From Nocardiopsis ganjiahuensis DSM 45031 (GTDB lineage Bacteria; Actinomycetota; Actinomycetes; Streptosporangiales; Streptosporangiaceae), in assembly GCF_000341085.1 (NCBI RefSeq), contig NZ_ANBA01000008.1, positions 1 through 64,000 on the forward strand: DNA of 64,000 nucleotides. Direction: 5' to 3'. The notes below the pieces were generated by a model. That model had not been told where the DNA came from, searched no databases, and saw nothing but the letters and a program-made list of their open reading frames with translations. Within the stretch, counting starts at the first letter, position 1, and every line of letters begins with the position of its first letter. The position numbers were made by a program, and so were the translations under genes. This document shows positions 40,233-48,813 of the stretch, piece by piece.

Positions 40233-40898
40233 TCAGCGTAGGCCCGCCTCGTAGGCCAGGAGCCCGGCCTGGGTGCGGTTGTCGCAGCCCAGTTTCTCCA
40301 GCAGGCGGGAGACGTGCCCTTTGACGGTGGCCTCGGTCAGGAAGAGGCGGCCCGCGATCTGGCCGTTGGTCAGGCCCTCGCCCAGGCCGGTCAGGACCTC
40401 GGTCTCGCGTTCGGTCAGGGAGGCCACCAGGGTGGCCCGGTCCAGGCGGTGGGACTGGGCGGTGTGGGCGCAGGCGAGCAGGCGGCGGGTGGCCTCGGGG
40501 GACATGACGGTGTGCCCCTGGGCGGCGACCCGGACCAGGGAGGCCAGCTCCTCGGGCGGGGTGGACTTGAGCAGGAAGCCCGAGGCGCCCGCGTGCAGGG
40601 CGCGCAGCACGTACTCGTCGGCGTCGAAGGTGGTCAGGGCGACCACCACCGGCGGTGCGGGCAGGGCGGTGATCTCCTGGGTGGCGCTGATGCCGTCGCG
40701 CACGGGCATGCGCAGGTCCATCAGGACGAGGTCGGGGGTGTGGCGGCGGACGGCGTCGAGGGCGGCCTGGCCGTCGTGGACCTGGTCCAGGACGCTGATG
40801 TGCGGGTCCACGCCCAAGATGGTGCGCAGGTGGGCGCAGACCAGGGGGTCGTCGTCCACGATCAGGACGCGGGTCGTGGAGTGGGGTTCGTGGGTCAC
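40233..40898 (-). CDS. NarL/LuxR-family response regulator
   Basis: A 221-residue two-component regulator. The receiver domain has the acidic pair in VLIVDDDPLV, the phosphorylatable Asp in LVLMDLRMPVRDG, and ALTTFDADEYV and FLLKSTPPEEL with the conserved Thr and Lys. The C-terminal LuxR helix-turn-helix is LTERETEVLTGLGEGLTNGQ and then AGRLFLTEATVKGHVSRLL. GTG 40898 is the start. It lies 58 bases downstream of its partner kinase and is probably in the same operon. Target genes are unknown. Confidence 0.92.
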   Translation of the reverse strand: MTHEPHSTTRVLIVDDDPLVCAHLRTILGVDPHISVLDQVHDGQAALDAVRRHTPDLVLMDLRMPVRDGISATQEITALPAPPVVVALTTFDADEYVLRALHAGASGFLLKSTPPEELASLVRVAAQGHTVMSPEATRRLLACAHTAQSHRLDRATLVASLTERETEVLTGLGEGLTNGQIAGRLFLTEATVKGHVSRLLEKLGCDNRTQAGLLAYEAGLR

Positions 40899-40956
40899 CG
40901 GCGGGTTCCTTCGCTGGAGGCGGTCGTCCTGGGCTGGGGGTGGTCTGGGGCGGCGA

Positions 40957-42192
40957 TCACGCGGGGGAGTCCGGTCCCGGCGGGGTGCGGGCGCCGAGGG
41001 GGACGTGGGCGGGGAGTCGGGCCAGCACCTCGAACCCGCCCTGGGGGGTGGGTCGGGCGTCGAGCAGCCCGCCGAGGAGTTCCACCCGGCGGCGCAGCCC
41101 GGCCAGGCCCCGGCTCGATCCCGAGGAGAGGAGGTCGGGGTCGGGGGTGCCGGTGGGCGGGGTGTTGGTGACGTGGACCCGCACCGTGGTGGGGCCGTAG
41201 CGCAGTCGGACCCCCACCCGGGCGCCGGGGGCGTGTTTGTGCACGTTGGTCAGGGACTCCTGGAGGACCCGGTGCAGGGTGGCGGCGACCAGGGGTGAGG
41301 CGAGGGCGGGGTCGCCGTGGGTGCGCAGGTCCACGGTGGTGCCGGTGGCGCGGGTGTCCTGAACCAGCTGCCGGGGGTCGGGGCCGTCGAGGCCGTTGCC
41401 CGGGAGGGGCGGGTCGGTGGGGTCGTGTCCTTGGGAGAGCACCCCGGTCAGGTCGCGCAGTTCGCTCAGGGCGCGGTGGCCGGTGGCGCGTATTTCCTCG
41501 GCGGCGGTGCGCACGGTCTGGTCGGGGGCGGTCACGCGCAGGGCTCCGGCCTGGAGCACGATGAGGCTGACGCGGTGGGTGACGATGTCGTGCATCTCGG
41601 TGGCCAGTCGGGCGCGTTCGTCGGCGCGGGCCTGGTGGGCGAGCAGGTGTTGTTCGTTCTCGGCGCGTCGGGCCCGCTCGCGCAGCGCCTCGACCAGGCG
41701 TCGGTGTGTGGACAGGTACAGGGCCACGGCGGCGGCCAGGTCCACGAACAGCACGGTGCGTACCCCCGTTTCGCTGATGCCGGTGGGGTCGGCGGCCAGC
41801 AGGCAGACCAGGACCAGGGCGGCGAAGGGGAGCCAGAACCTGCGGTCGGGCGGGGTGCGCAGGGCCGCGGTGTAGGCGGCGAAGGGTGCGGTGGGCGGGA
41901 ACCAGGCCAGGGTGGAGGCGGTGTCGGGGCCGAAGAGGGGGCCGGTGGCCAGGGCGGTCGCGATGGCGAGCAGGCCCGCGGCGGTGGCGGCCCACAGGAC
42001 GGCCGCCGGTGCGGTGCGCCGCCACAGCAGGGTCACCGAGAGCAGCAGGCACACGGTCAGGACCGCCCCGGCGGGGACGGGGGAGTCCGCGCAGACGGTG
42101 CGGGCCAGGGAGGCGCCCATCAGGGCGCTGGTGCCGACGGTGGCCAGGTCCACCAGGGTGTGCCGGGCGGGTGGCGGCAGGCCGAGTCGCAT
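40957..42192 (-). CDS. Two-component sensor histidine kinase (HisKA_3 type)
   Basis: A 411-residue membrane kinase. The N-terminal 160 residues contain about five hydrophobic segments. The dimerisation domain has the phospho-acceptor His in RLATEMHDIVTHRVSLIVLQ. The ATPase domain shows the N-box in VLQESLTNVHKHAPGARVGV and the G-box in SSGSSRGLAGLRRRVELLGG. It would phosphorylate the response regulator encoded directly downstream. The ATG at 42192 precedes the first hydrophobic segment. The signal is unknown. Confidence 0.92.
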   Translation of the reverse strand: MRLGLPPPARHTLVDLATVGTSALMGASLARTVCADSPVPAGAVLTVCLLLSVTLLWRRTAPAAVLWAATAAGLLAIATALATGPLFGPDTASTLAWFPPTAPFAAYTAALRTPPDRRFWLPFAALVLVCLLAADPTGISETGVRTVLFVDLAAAVALYLSTHRRLVEALRERARRAENEQHLLAHQARADERARLATEMHDIVTHRVSLIVLQAGALRVTAPDQTVRTAAEEIRATGHRALSELRDLTGVLSQGHDPTDPPLPGNGLDGPDPRQLVQDTRATGTTVDLRTHGDPALASPLVAATLHRVLQESLTNVHKHAPGARVGVRLRYGPTTVRVHVTNTPPTGTPDPDLLSSGSSRGLAGLRRRVELLGGLLDARPTPQGGFEVLARLPAHVPLGARTPPGPDSPA

Positions 42193-42311
42193 GGGGTCAG
42201 CCTAGGACGGGAGCCCCGGTGTGGGGGTGTGGCGGTCGTGTTCACCGACCAAGGTCGCGGTGGTTGGGTGGGCATTCCCGACTTTGGTGGGGGTTGCGGT
42301 GTGCGGGGTGG

Positions 42312-43094
42312 TCAGAGCGCGTGGCCGCCGGCGACCTGGAGTACCTGCCCGGTGATCCAGCGGGCCTGGTGGGAGGCGAGGAAGAGCACGGCGTCGGCGA
42401 TGTCGTCCGGTTCGCCGACCCTGCCCATGGGCACGATCCGGGTGGCTTGGAGGAGGAGGTCGTCGGTGATCCAGCCGGTTTGGACCGGGCCCGGTGCGAC
42501 GGCGTTGACCCGTATCCCACGGGCTGCCAGGTCCAGTGCGTTGGAGCGGGTGAGGGCCTCCAGTGCCGCTTTGGAGGTGCCGTAGCCGGTCTGGCCGGGG
42601 AAGGCGCGGGCCGCGTCGGTGGTGATGTTGATGACGGACAGCGGGTCGTCGCCGCGGCGCAGGCGGGCCGCCTCGGCGGTCAGGACCGCGGGGGCGATGG
42701 TGTTGACCTGGTAGTGCCGCTGCAGTGAGGGTGCGGTCAACGACTCGACGGTGTCCGGTGACTCGCAGTGAGCGGCGTTGTTGACCAGGACGTTGAGCGC
42801 CCCGGCGTGTTCGGTGACCGTGTGCACGAGCCGGTGGGCCTGGTCGGGTTGGGCCAGGTCCGCGCTGACGGCGAAGGAGCCGTTGCCGAGTTCGTCGGCG
42901 AGCCGGGCGGCCGCTTCGGTGTCGGGTGTGATGTGGGCCCACTCGACCCGGTCGGGGGCGGGCGGGTCCTGTGCGAGGTGGTGGACGGCCACGCGTGCGC
43001 CCTGTGCGGCGAAGGCGCGGCTGATGGCCGCCCCGATGTTTCCGGCTCCTCCGGTGACCAGGACGGTCTGCCCGGCCAGGCGGGGATCGATCAA
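42312..43094 (-). CDS. Short-chain dehydrogenase/reductase (FabG-like)
   Basis: A 260-residue classical SDR. The cofactor motif is VLVTGGAGNIGAAISRAF, followed by NVLVNNAAHCE, the catalytic Ser/Thr region VINITTDAARAFPGQT, the active-site YGTSK (Tyr and Lys), and RVNAVAPGPVQTGWI. The C-terminus ITGQVLQVAGGHAL is typical. An NADP(H)-dependent ketone or alcohol conversion is expected; the substrate is unknown. The TTG start at 43094 has GAGGAG at proper spacing. Its promoter would lie in the 160-base gap toward the cydA relic. Confidence 0.88.
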   Translation of the reverse strand: MIDPRLAGQTVLVTGGAGNIGAAISRAFAAQGARVAVHHLAQDPPAPDRVEWAHITPDTEAAARLADELGNGSFAVSADLAQPDQAHRLVHTVTEHAGALNVLVNNAAHCESPDTVESLTAPSLQRHYQVNTIAPAVLTAEAARLRRGDDPLSVINITTDAARAFPGQTGYGTSKAALEALTRSNALDLAARGIRVNAVAPGPVQTGWITDDLLLQATRIVPMGRVGEPDDIADAVLFLASHQARWITGQVLQVAGGHAL

Positions 43095-43328
43095 CGTGAC
43101 TCCTCGGTGGTCTCGGCTCGGTCAGGGGCCGGGGTGTGGGACAGCGGTGGACACGATAGTGCCGGTGGTCCGGCGCCGCCCTCTGATTTTTGCCGTGTTC
43201 GCTCTGTTCAGGACCAAGGGCGGGGCCGAAGGGGGCTTTCCCGGCCTTGGTAGGGGGTGGCCCCCTCTTCCTGTGCTGGTGTGAGTCGCTGCTCGGGCGG
43301 TGTGCTGGACGGGTCGAGAGGAGGGGCG

Positions 43329-43475
43329 GTGGACGTTGTTGTTCTGGCCCGGCTGCAGCTCGCGGTGACGACCAACCTGCACTTTGTGTTCGTGGCGCTC
43401 ACGCTCGGGCTCGTGCCGGTGGTGGCGCTGGTGTCGTTGGTGCTGTTCACCGTGGTGTTGGGGCCCTGTCGGTGA
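43329..43475 (+). pseudogene. Relic of cydA (cytochrome bd oxidase subunit I) with a large internal deletion
   Basis: GTG 43329 with a good AGGAGGGG ribosome-binding site starts DVVVLARLQLAVTTNLHFVF and then VALTLGLVPVVAL, the unmistakable N-terminus of actinobacterial CydA. The reading then jumps to SLVLFTVVLG, which resembles the C-terminal LVLFTVVYG segment of the same protein, and stops after 48 residues. About 400 codons are missing. A second well-placed ribosome-binding site at about 43580 precedes a short GTG frame (43591) that could be the relic of a following gene such as cydB. Confidence 0.65.
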
Positions 43476-43663
43476 CCGATGCGGTGTTGATCTGCCGGGT
43501 GGCCGCCCAGGGCCGGACGGGGTGCTGTTGAGGGGCTGCGCCCGAGGACGTGGCGGAGCCTGAAGCCCCTTCGGTGGCGGGAGGAGCAGCGTGAGTGAGC
43601 TGTGGCTGGTGGCGTGGTGCGGGGGTGTGCCCCCGGGCGCGGAGGTTGTGGCAGATTCAAGGG

Positions 43664-44293
43664 ATGGAAGACGAACTCACACCGGTGCTGGAGGCGGTCG
43701 GTCCGAGGCTGCGAGCCCTGCGCAAGGAACGCAACACCACGCTGGCCGCGCTGTCGGAGCAGACCGGGATCTCGGTGAGCACCCTGTCCCGGTTGGAATC
43801 GGGCCGGCGGCGCCCCACCCTGGAACTCCTGCTGCCGTTGTCCCGGGTGCACGGGGTGCCCCTGGACCGGCTCGTGGGACAGCCCCGGGTCCAGGACCCC
43901 CGGGTCCAGCGCGGGGCCTTCGTCCGCGACGGCGTCACCTACGTTCCCCTCAACCGCAGGCCGGGCGGGCTCCAGGCGTACAGGATCACCAACCCGGTGA
44001 CGACCGCCCCGCTGACCACCCCCGCGGACCAGATCGAGCAGCGCACCCACGAGGGCCACGACTGGCTCTACGTCCTGGAGGGCCGGCTGCGGCTGGTTCT
44101 GGGCGAACACGACATGGTGCTCGAGCCCGGGGAGGTCGCCGAGTTCGACACCCGCATCCCGCACGCCCTGGCCAATCCCGGGCCCGGGCCGGTCGAGTAC
44201 CTGGGCCTGTTCGGTCCCCAGGGCGAACGCGCGCACGTACGGGTGCGCCCCAAGCAGACATCGGGAAACAGAGGGGAACCAGGCACCGAGTGA
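43664..44293 (+). CDS. XRE-family regulator with C-terminal cupin domain
   Basis: A 209-residue regulator. Residues about 12-70 form the helix-turn-helix (LRALRKERNTTLAALSEQTG, ISVSTLSRLESGRRRPTLE). Residues about 125-190 form a cupin barrel (HEGHDWLYVLEGRLRLVLGE, VLEPGEVAEFDTRIPHALAN) that in this family binds a small-molecule ligand. A -10-like CAGATT ends six bases before ATG 43664, so the mRNA is probably leaderless; the neighbouring AAGGG is too close to act as a ribosome-binding site. It precedes a membrane-anchored protein gene by 47 bases. Confidence 0.88.
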   Translation: MEDELTPVLEAVGPRLRALRKERNTTLAALSEQTGISVSTLSRLESGRRRPTLELLLPLSRVHGVPLDRLVGQPRVQDPRVQRGAFVRDGVTYVPLNRRPGGLQAYRITNPVTTAPLTTPADQIEQRTHEGHDWLYVLEGRLRLVLGEHDMVLEPGEVAEFDTRIPHALANPGPGPVEYLGLFGPQGERAHVRVRPKQTSGNRGEPGTE

Positions 44294-44340
44294 GGGACGT
44301 CTCAGTCATGGGAGAGCCCCACTGAGAGGAAGTGTCCCCC

Positions 44341-45024
44341 ATGTCCGGTGGCGCCGTCGCATTCATGGCCATCGCGGTCGTCGTCATCATCGTGATCGCG
44401 GTGATGTCGGCAGCCGCGGAACGGGAGCGGGCGGAGGCCCTGGCGGCCTGGGCCCGCGAGCACGGCTGGAACTACGACAGGGAACGCCCCGAACTGGTCG
44501 ACCGGTTCGGCGGGACGCCCTTCCTGTCGGGCCGTTCCAACGCCAAGGCCAAACACGTCCTGTGCGCCGACCACCGCGGTCACCGTGTCCTGGCCTACGA
44601 GTACACCTACACCACCACCAGCCACAACGGTCAGACCACGACCACCACCACGCACCGGTACACCATCGTCGCGCTGTCCACGCCGCCCACCCCGGTCCTG
44701 GAGGTCAAGGCCGAGCACTTCGGGCACACCCTGCTCGGCCTGCTGGGCGTGCACGACCTCCAGGTCGGCGAGCAGGCCTTCGACGACACCTTCCGGATCG
44801 CGGCCCAGGACGACGCCTTCGCCCTGGCGGTGCTGAGCCCGCAGCTGCGGGCCTGGCTGTTGGAGCGGGCCCAGGAGCGGGCGCCGTTCCGTTTCACGGG
44901 CGGGCACGTTCTGGCCTGGAGCACCGGCAGACTCGAGCCCGACGCCGTGGTGGCCGGGGCCGACACCCTCGTCGACCTGCTCGAGCAGGTCCCCGCCCAG
45001 GTGTGGGAGGGGACCCGCGGGTGA
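44341..45024 (+). CDS. Membrane-anchored DUF3137-like protein
   Basis: A 227-residue protein with one N-terminal transmembrane segment (VAFMAIAVVVIIVIAVMSAA) followed by a soluble domain. The soluble part (AREHGWNYDRERPELVDRFG, VLAYEYTYTTTSHNGQTTTT, HRYTIVALSTPPTPVLEV, FRFTGGHVLAWSTGRLEPD) resembles DUF3137-type domains that accompany membrane proteins in actinobacteria. Function is unknown. GAGGAAG lies upstream of ATG 44341. It follows the XRE-cupin gene on the same strand and may be co-transcribed with it. Confidence 0.7.
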   Translation: MSGGAVAFMAIAVVVIIVIAVMSAAAERERAEALAAWAREHGWNYDRERPELVDRFGGTPFLSGRSNAKAKHVLCADHRGHRVLAYEYTYTTTSHNGQTTTTTTHRYTIVALSTPPTPVLEVKAEHFGHTLLGLLGVHDLQVGEQAFDDTFRIAAQDDAFALAVLSPQLRAWLLERAQERAPFRFTGGHVLAWSTGRLEPDAVVAGADTLVDLLEQVPAQVWEGTRG

Positions 45025-45075
45025 GGCCGCGTACCGCGCCGGCCTCCCGGGCGGGCCGTGGGCGGGTGCGGGTGC

Positions 45076-45687
45076 TCAGGGGCGAAGGCGGGCTGGGAAA
45101 CCGGTCCAGTGCAGCTCGGGCGGCAGATGCGCCAGGTCGTTGAGCACCACCACCGAGGAGGGGTGCCGGGGCGGGTGGCGGATGATCGTGAGCCCGGCGT
45201 TGGCGGCCCCCACGCTCACCCACCGCCAGGGCGGGGCCTGCAGCGCCGCGGTCACCAGCCAGCCCACCAGGTAGGCGTGGGTGATGACCACCTCCCTGCG
45301 CTCCGAGTCACCCTCCACGGGGCCGGTCAGGAGATCCAGTGCCCGTCGGCCCAGTTCCGGGGAGCGTTCGGCGTCCGGGATCCGGGCCAGGAAGTCCAGG
45401 ACGCCGTCGGCGCAGGCGGAGGGGAGTTCATGGCGTTCGGGCAGGTGGGGTGCGTAGTCCCCGGCCTCGGGGAGTTCTGTCGGCGTCACGCCCTTCAGCT
45501 GGGCGGCGACTCGGCGGGCGGTCTGTTCGGCCCGGGGCAGCGGTCCGTGCCACAGGGCCTGGGGGGAGAACTCGCGCAGTCGGGCTCCGAGCAGGTCGGC
45601 CTGGCGGCGGCCGGCGGCGGTGAGTTCCCCGGTGGCCGGGTCGGCCTGGGCGTGGCGGGCCAGGTACAGGTGGCGGGTGGCGGGCAT
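45076..45687 (-). CDS. Histidine phosphatase family protein
   Basis: A 203-residue member of the phosphoglycerate mutase-like superfamily. The catalytic motif is HLYLARHAQADP (RH-A/G, phospho-His), followed by LTAAGRRQADLLGARL, HGPLPRAEQTARRVAAQL with the second Arg, and VVITHAYLVGWLV with the second catalytic His. It could hydrolyse small phosphomonoesters; specificity is unknown. ATG 45687 begins the family sequence; the longer reading to 45777 has no similarity. It is divergent from the PfpI gene. Confidence 0.85.
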   Translation of the reverse strand: MPATRHLYLARHAQADPATGELTAAGRRQADLLGARLREFSPQALWHGPLPRAEQTARRVAAQLKGVTPTELPEAGDYAPHLPERHELPSACADGVLDFLARIPDAERSPELGRRALDLLTGPVEGDSERREVVITHAYLVGWLVTAALQAPPWRWVSVGAANAGLTIIRHPPRHPSSVVVLNDLAHLPPELHWTGFPARLRP

Positions 45688-45881
45688 GCGCGCCCCTTCT
45701 GTGGTCGTGGACGGGAGCCGTTCGGGTACGGATGCCCTCTGCGATCCCGGGCAGGGTCGCGGGGTTCGCGGTCGCATATGCGGGGCCCGGGTGTGAGTGA
45801 AGGGGTCTGGGCGGGTAGGGCCGCACGTGGTAGCGGACTCGTTCGGGTCCGCGCATCCGAGCAGTTAAGAGGGGGCACACC

Positions 45882-46439
45882 ATGGCTGACGCACTCACCG
45901 GCCGCCGAGTGGCGATTCTGGCCGCCGACGGGGTCGAGCAGGTGGAGTTGGTCCGGCCCAGGCAGGCGCTGACCGACGCCGGGGCCGAAGTGGAGCTGGT
46001 GTCGTTGCCGGGATCGCTCGAATCACCGGGACAGATCCAGGCGATGAACGGCGACATCGAGCCGGCCGACCGGTTCGATGTGGACCGGGAGGTGTCCAAG
46101 GTCGGTGTCGAGGACTACGACGCCCTGGTCATTCCCGGTGGCACGATCAATCCGGACAACCTGAGGTCGGACGCTGACGCGGTGCAGTTCGTGCGCGACT
46201 TCGTGGCCCGGGGCAAGCCGGTCGCGGCGATCTGCCACGGGCCCTGGGTGCTGGTGGAGGCCGACGCGGTGCGCGGGCGCACCGTGACCTCCTACCCCAG
46301 CATCCGCACCGACATCGTCAACGCCGGGGGCACCGTGGTGGAGGAGGAGGTCGTCACCGACCACGGGATCACCACGAGCCGCAACCCGGACGACCTTCCG
46401 GCGTTCTGCGAGCGGATCGTTCGGGAGTTCGCCGCCTGA
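45882..46439 (+). CDS. DJ-1/PfpI family protein (type 1 glutamine amidotransferase-like)
   Basis: A 185-residue single-domain protein. Family motifs: RRVAILAADGVEQVELVRPR, ALVIPGGTINPDNLRSD, and the nucleophile elbow VAAICHGPWVLVEADAVRGR with Cys and the following His, then TSYPSIRTDIVNAG. Members act as glyoxalase III, deglycase or stress chaperone-like proteins; the exact activity is open. The leader has a purine-rich AAGAGGGGG ribosome-binding site before ATG 45882. It converges on the MetS/MetP genes with a strong hairpin between. Confidence 0.88.
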   Translation: MADALTGRRVAILAADGVEQVELVRPRQALTDAGAEVELVSLPGSLESPGQIQAMNGDIEPADRFDVDREVSKVGVEDYDALVIPGGTINPDNLRSDADAVQFVRDFVARGKPVAAICHGPWVLVEADAVRGRTVTSYPSIRTDIVNAGGTVVEEEVVTDHGITTSRNPDDLPAFCERIVREFAA

Positions 46440-46518
46440 GCCGTCCCCGGCCCGGCCCCGACTCCAGCCGGGCCGGGGGCCCGCGGTGACGGGGCCCGGC
46501 CGGGTGTCCGGACGACGG

Positions 46519-46559
46519 CGAGGGGCCGCGGGCCGCTCGGTGCGGCTCGCGGCCCCTCG
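46519..46559. terminator. GC hairpin between pfpI-like and metS-like genes
   Basis: An 18 bp stem (46519-46536 with 46542-46559, one wobble) and a 5-base loop, placed between the two convergent units. It has no T tract. Confidence 0.6.
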
Positions 46560-46581
46560 GGAACTGCGGTTCAGCTCGGGG

Positions 46582-46695
46582 CTACTCCGACTCGAGTTCG
46601 TCGGGGTGGCGTCGCAGGTGGACGATGGCGGCGGTGAAACCGCCCCACAGCAAGGTGATGGAGAAGACCATCATGACGATGGCGCTGGTGGACAT
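46582..46695 (-). CDS. metS: MetS-like small subunit of an NSS-family methionine/alanine importer
   Basis: A 37-residue peptide with one transmembrane helix: MSTSAIVMMVFSITLLWGGF followed by TAAIVHLRRHPDELESE. It matches the MetS family, the short subunit that associates with MetP in Corynebacterium. Its ATG shares one base with the metP stop (TGATG on the minus strand), so the two are translationally coupled. It is the last gene of the unit and ends 23 bases before the terminator hairpin. Confidence 0.88.
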   Translation of the reverse strand: MSTSAIVMMVFSITLLWGGFTAAIVHLRRHPDELESE

Positions 46696-48314
46696 CAGCG
46701 GTTCCCTTCCTGGTCGGAGTTGGGGACGGTCGCGCCGGAGGCCGTGATCCGGCTGGGGTCCTCCAGCTCGACCGGGGCCGTGCCGTCCGGCACGGCGGCG
46801 GCGCGTTCGGCGTCGTGGCGGGCGATGGCGTCAGCGCGCTTCCAGGGGATGCAGGCGACGACGATGCCGAAGACGATCGCGCCGATGGCGATGCCCCAGC
46901 CGGCGACCAGAAGGAAGCTCTCGGGGTAGCCCTCGTAGTTGGAGGTGAGCTCGGCGCGCAGGCTGTCCCACATCATGAAGCCCAGCAGGACGGGGGTGAG
47001 GCCGCCCAGGGCGATCTTCCACCACCAGTCCAGGCGGACCGAGGAGATCGAGCTGGCGTGCTTCTCGAACAGGGGCAGCTTGCGCAGGACCCAGCCGAAC
47101 ACGAGCACCATCACCAGACCGGCCAGCGCGATGCCGTACTGGTTGATGAAGTGGTCGAAGGCGTCGAGGATGTACAGGCCCTCGGGTGTGGGGAAGAGCA
47201 GGATGGAGGCGAGCGCCGTGGCGCCGCCGACCAGCAGGACGGTCTGGACACGGCCCATCCCGGTGCGGTCCTGGACCGCCGAGATGATCACCTGGACGAT
47301 GCTGATCAGCGAGGTGATACCGGCGATGACCAGGGAGGCGAAGAACAGCACCCCGAAGAGCGCTCCGCCCAGCGGCAGGGTGGAGATGATCTGCGGGAAG
47401 GCGACGAAGGCCAGTCCGATGCCGGAGGTGGCGACCTCGTCGACGCTGGTTCCCGCGGCGGTGGCCATGAAGCCCAGGGCCGCGAAGACGCCGATGCCGG
47501 CCAGGAGCTCGAAGGAGCTGTTGGCGAAGCCCGCAACCAGGGCCGAACCGGTCAGGTTGGCCTTGCGGCGCAGGTAGGACGCGTAGGTGACCATGATGGC
47601 GAAGCCGATGGACAGGGAGAAGAAGATCTGTCCGTAGGCGGCGATCCACACCCCGCCGTCGAGCATGGCGCTCCAGTCCGGTGTGAACAGGGCGTCCAGG
47701 CCCGCGGCGGCGCCGTCCAGGGTGAGGGCCTGGATGACCAGCAGCACGAAGAGCACCACCAGCAGGGGGATGAAGATCTTGGTGGCCTTCTCGATGCCCT
47801 TGCGCACGCCCAGGGCCAGCACGACCAGGACGACGGCCCACACGGCGATCAGCGGCCAGGCCACTCCGGAGACGAAGCCGGAGACCATGCCGGGCTCGGC
47901 GCTGACCTGGAGGAAGTCGTTGAAGAAGAACGCGTCGGGGTCGTTGCCCCACTGCTGCCCGACGGAGAACCAGGTGTAGCGCACGCCCCAGGCCACGATG
48001 ACGGCGTAGTAGATGGCGATGACGAAGCAGATCGCCACCTGCCACCAGCCGATGGCCTCGGCGGGGCGAGAGATGCGCCGGTAGGCGAGCGGAGCCGAGG
48101 AACGGTACCGGTGCCCGATGCTGTACTCGAGGATGAGCAGCGGGATACCCGCGGTCAGCAGAGCGATGAGGTAGGGGATGAGGAAGGCCCCGCCCCCGTT
48201 GTCGTAGGCGATGTAGGGGAATCGCCAGATATTGCCCAGTCCGATGGCCGATCCGATCGCGGCCATCAGGAATCCCGCGCGCGTCCCCCACTGCTCGCGA
48301 GGCTGTTGCCCCAT
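46695..48314 (-). CDS. metP: Sodium-dependent amino acid importer, NSS family (MetP-like)
   Basis: A 539-residue membrane transporter of the neurotransmitter:sodium symporter family. The N-terminal signature is REQWGTRAGFLMAAIGSAIG, then LGNIWRFPYIAYDNGGGAFL, which holds the Na+-binding and substrate residues of TM1. About twelve hydrophobic segments follow, and the C-terminal tail is hydrophilic. Together with MetS it would import methionine and alanine with Na+ (known for the corynebacterial pair; inferred here). ATG 48314 has AGGAGA upstream. A -35-like TTGACA lies at 48483-48478, which would give a leader of about 130 bases. Confidence 0.92.
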   Translation of the reverse strand: MGQQPREQWGTRAGFLMAAIGSAIGLGNIWRFPYIAYDNGGGAFLIPYLIALLTAGIPLLILEYSIGHRYRSSAPLAYRRISRPAEAIGWWQVAICFVIAIYYAVIVAWGVRYTWFSVGQQWGNDPDAFFFNDFLQVSAEPGMVSGFVSGVAWPLIAVWAVVLVVLALGVRKGIEKATKIFIPLLVVLFVLLVIQALTLDGAAAGLDALFTPDWSAMLDGGVWIAAYGQIFFSLSIGFAIMVTYASYLRRKANLTGSALVAGFANSSFELLAGIGVFAALGFMATAAGTSVDEVATSGIGLAFVAFPQIISTLPLGGALFGVLFFASLVIAGITSLISIVQVIISAVQDRTGMGRVQTVLLVGGATALASILLFPTPEGLYILDAFDHFINQYGIALAGLVMVLVFGWVLRKLPLFEKHASSISSVRLDWWWKIALGGLTPVLLGFMMWDSLRAELTSNYEGYPESFLLVAGWGIAIGAIVFGIVVACIPWKRADAIARHDAERAAAVPDGTAPVELEDPSRITASGATVPNSDQEGNR

Positions 48315-48813
48315 GTTCAGGTCTCCTAAATCATCCCGTAGTTCGCGATCCGCACGGTAGCAGGAATTGGTCTTTTGAGCATTATTGGGGCTGGTCTGTG
48401 CGCTGCATGCCTCTTGTGTTCGGGCTTTTGATGCTGGTTTGTCTAGCCCCCGAGAAGTCTCTGACGGGGGGTGAAAGTGTCAAGCCGCACTTACCGGACA
48501 CGTTCAGGCCGCCTCATCGGGTGCGCGTGGCGGAATCGATGAATCGTTCGTCGAACCCGATATGACCGACGAAGGGACGGCCCTCCCGGAGGCAGGCCTT
48601 CGGGGGAGGCCGCCGCGGGTGCCGCCGGCGGGCCCTCCCTCTCGGCACGGGAACGCACGCCCTGGTCGGCGAACAGGAGGCGGGCGGGCCTGGTGTGGCA
48701 CAAGCGGCGAATGCGGCCGGTGGGTCGCACAGCGCTAGAAGAGGTGTTCGCGGGTAGAAGTGAGGGGTGGGGTTCGATGTCGGGTTCCCACCCACGACCC
48801 ACCGGGAGGAAAC
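48315..48813. other. 499-base divergent spacer between metP and the metallo-hydrolase gene
   Basis: Toward metP it contains TTGACA (48483-48478, minus) as a likely -35 box; the -10 is not clear. At about 48446-48471 a CCCCCGAGA/TCT-GA-CGGGGG stem with a small bulge lies at the expected start of the metP leader. Toward the other gene a TAGAAG near 48735 is -10-like. I looked for a SAM or methionine riboswitch and could not support one. The central GC-rich part shows nothing recognisable. Confidence 0.4.

Noticed and set aside
46815..48329. A 504-codon frame antisense to metP
   Set aside because: Asp/Gly/Gln-rich shadow of a membrane protein gene with no motif of its own.
48320..48500. SAM or methionine riboswitch upstream of metP
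   Set aside because: The leader is long enough and has one stem, but I could not match the conserved core of any SAM riboswitch class.
48491..48802. Minus-strand frame of 103 codons in the metP spacer
   Set aside because: Arg/Pro-rich, no start signal and no similarity; treated as non-coding.
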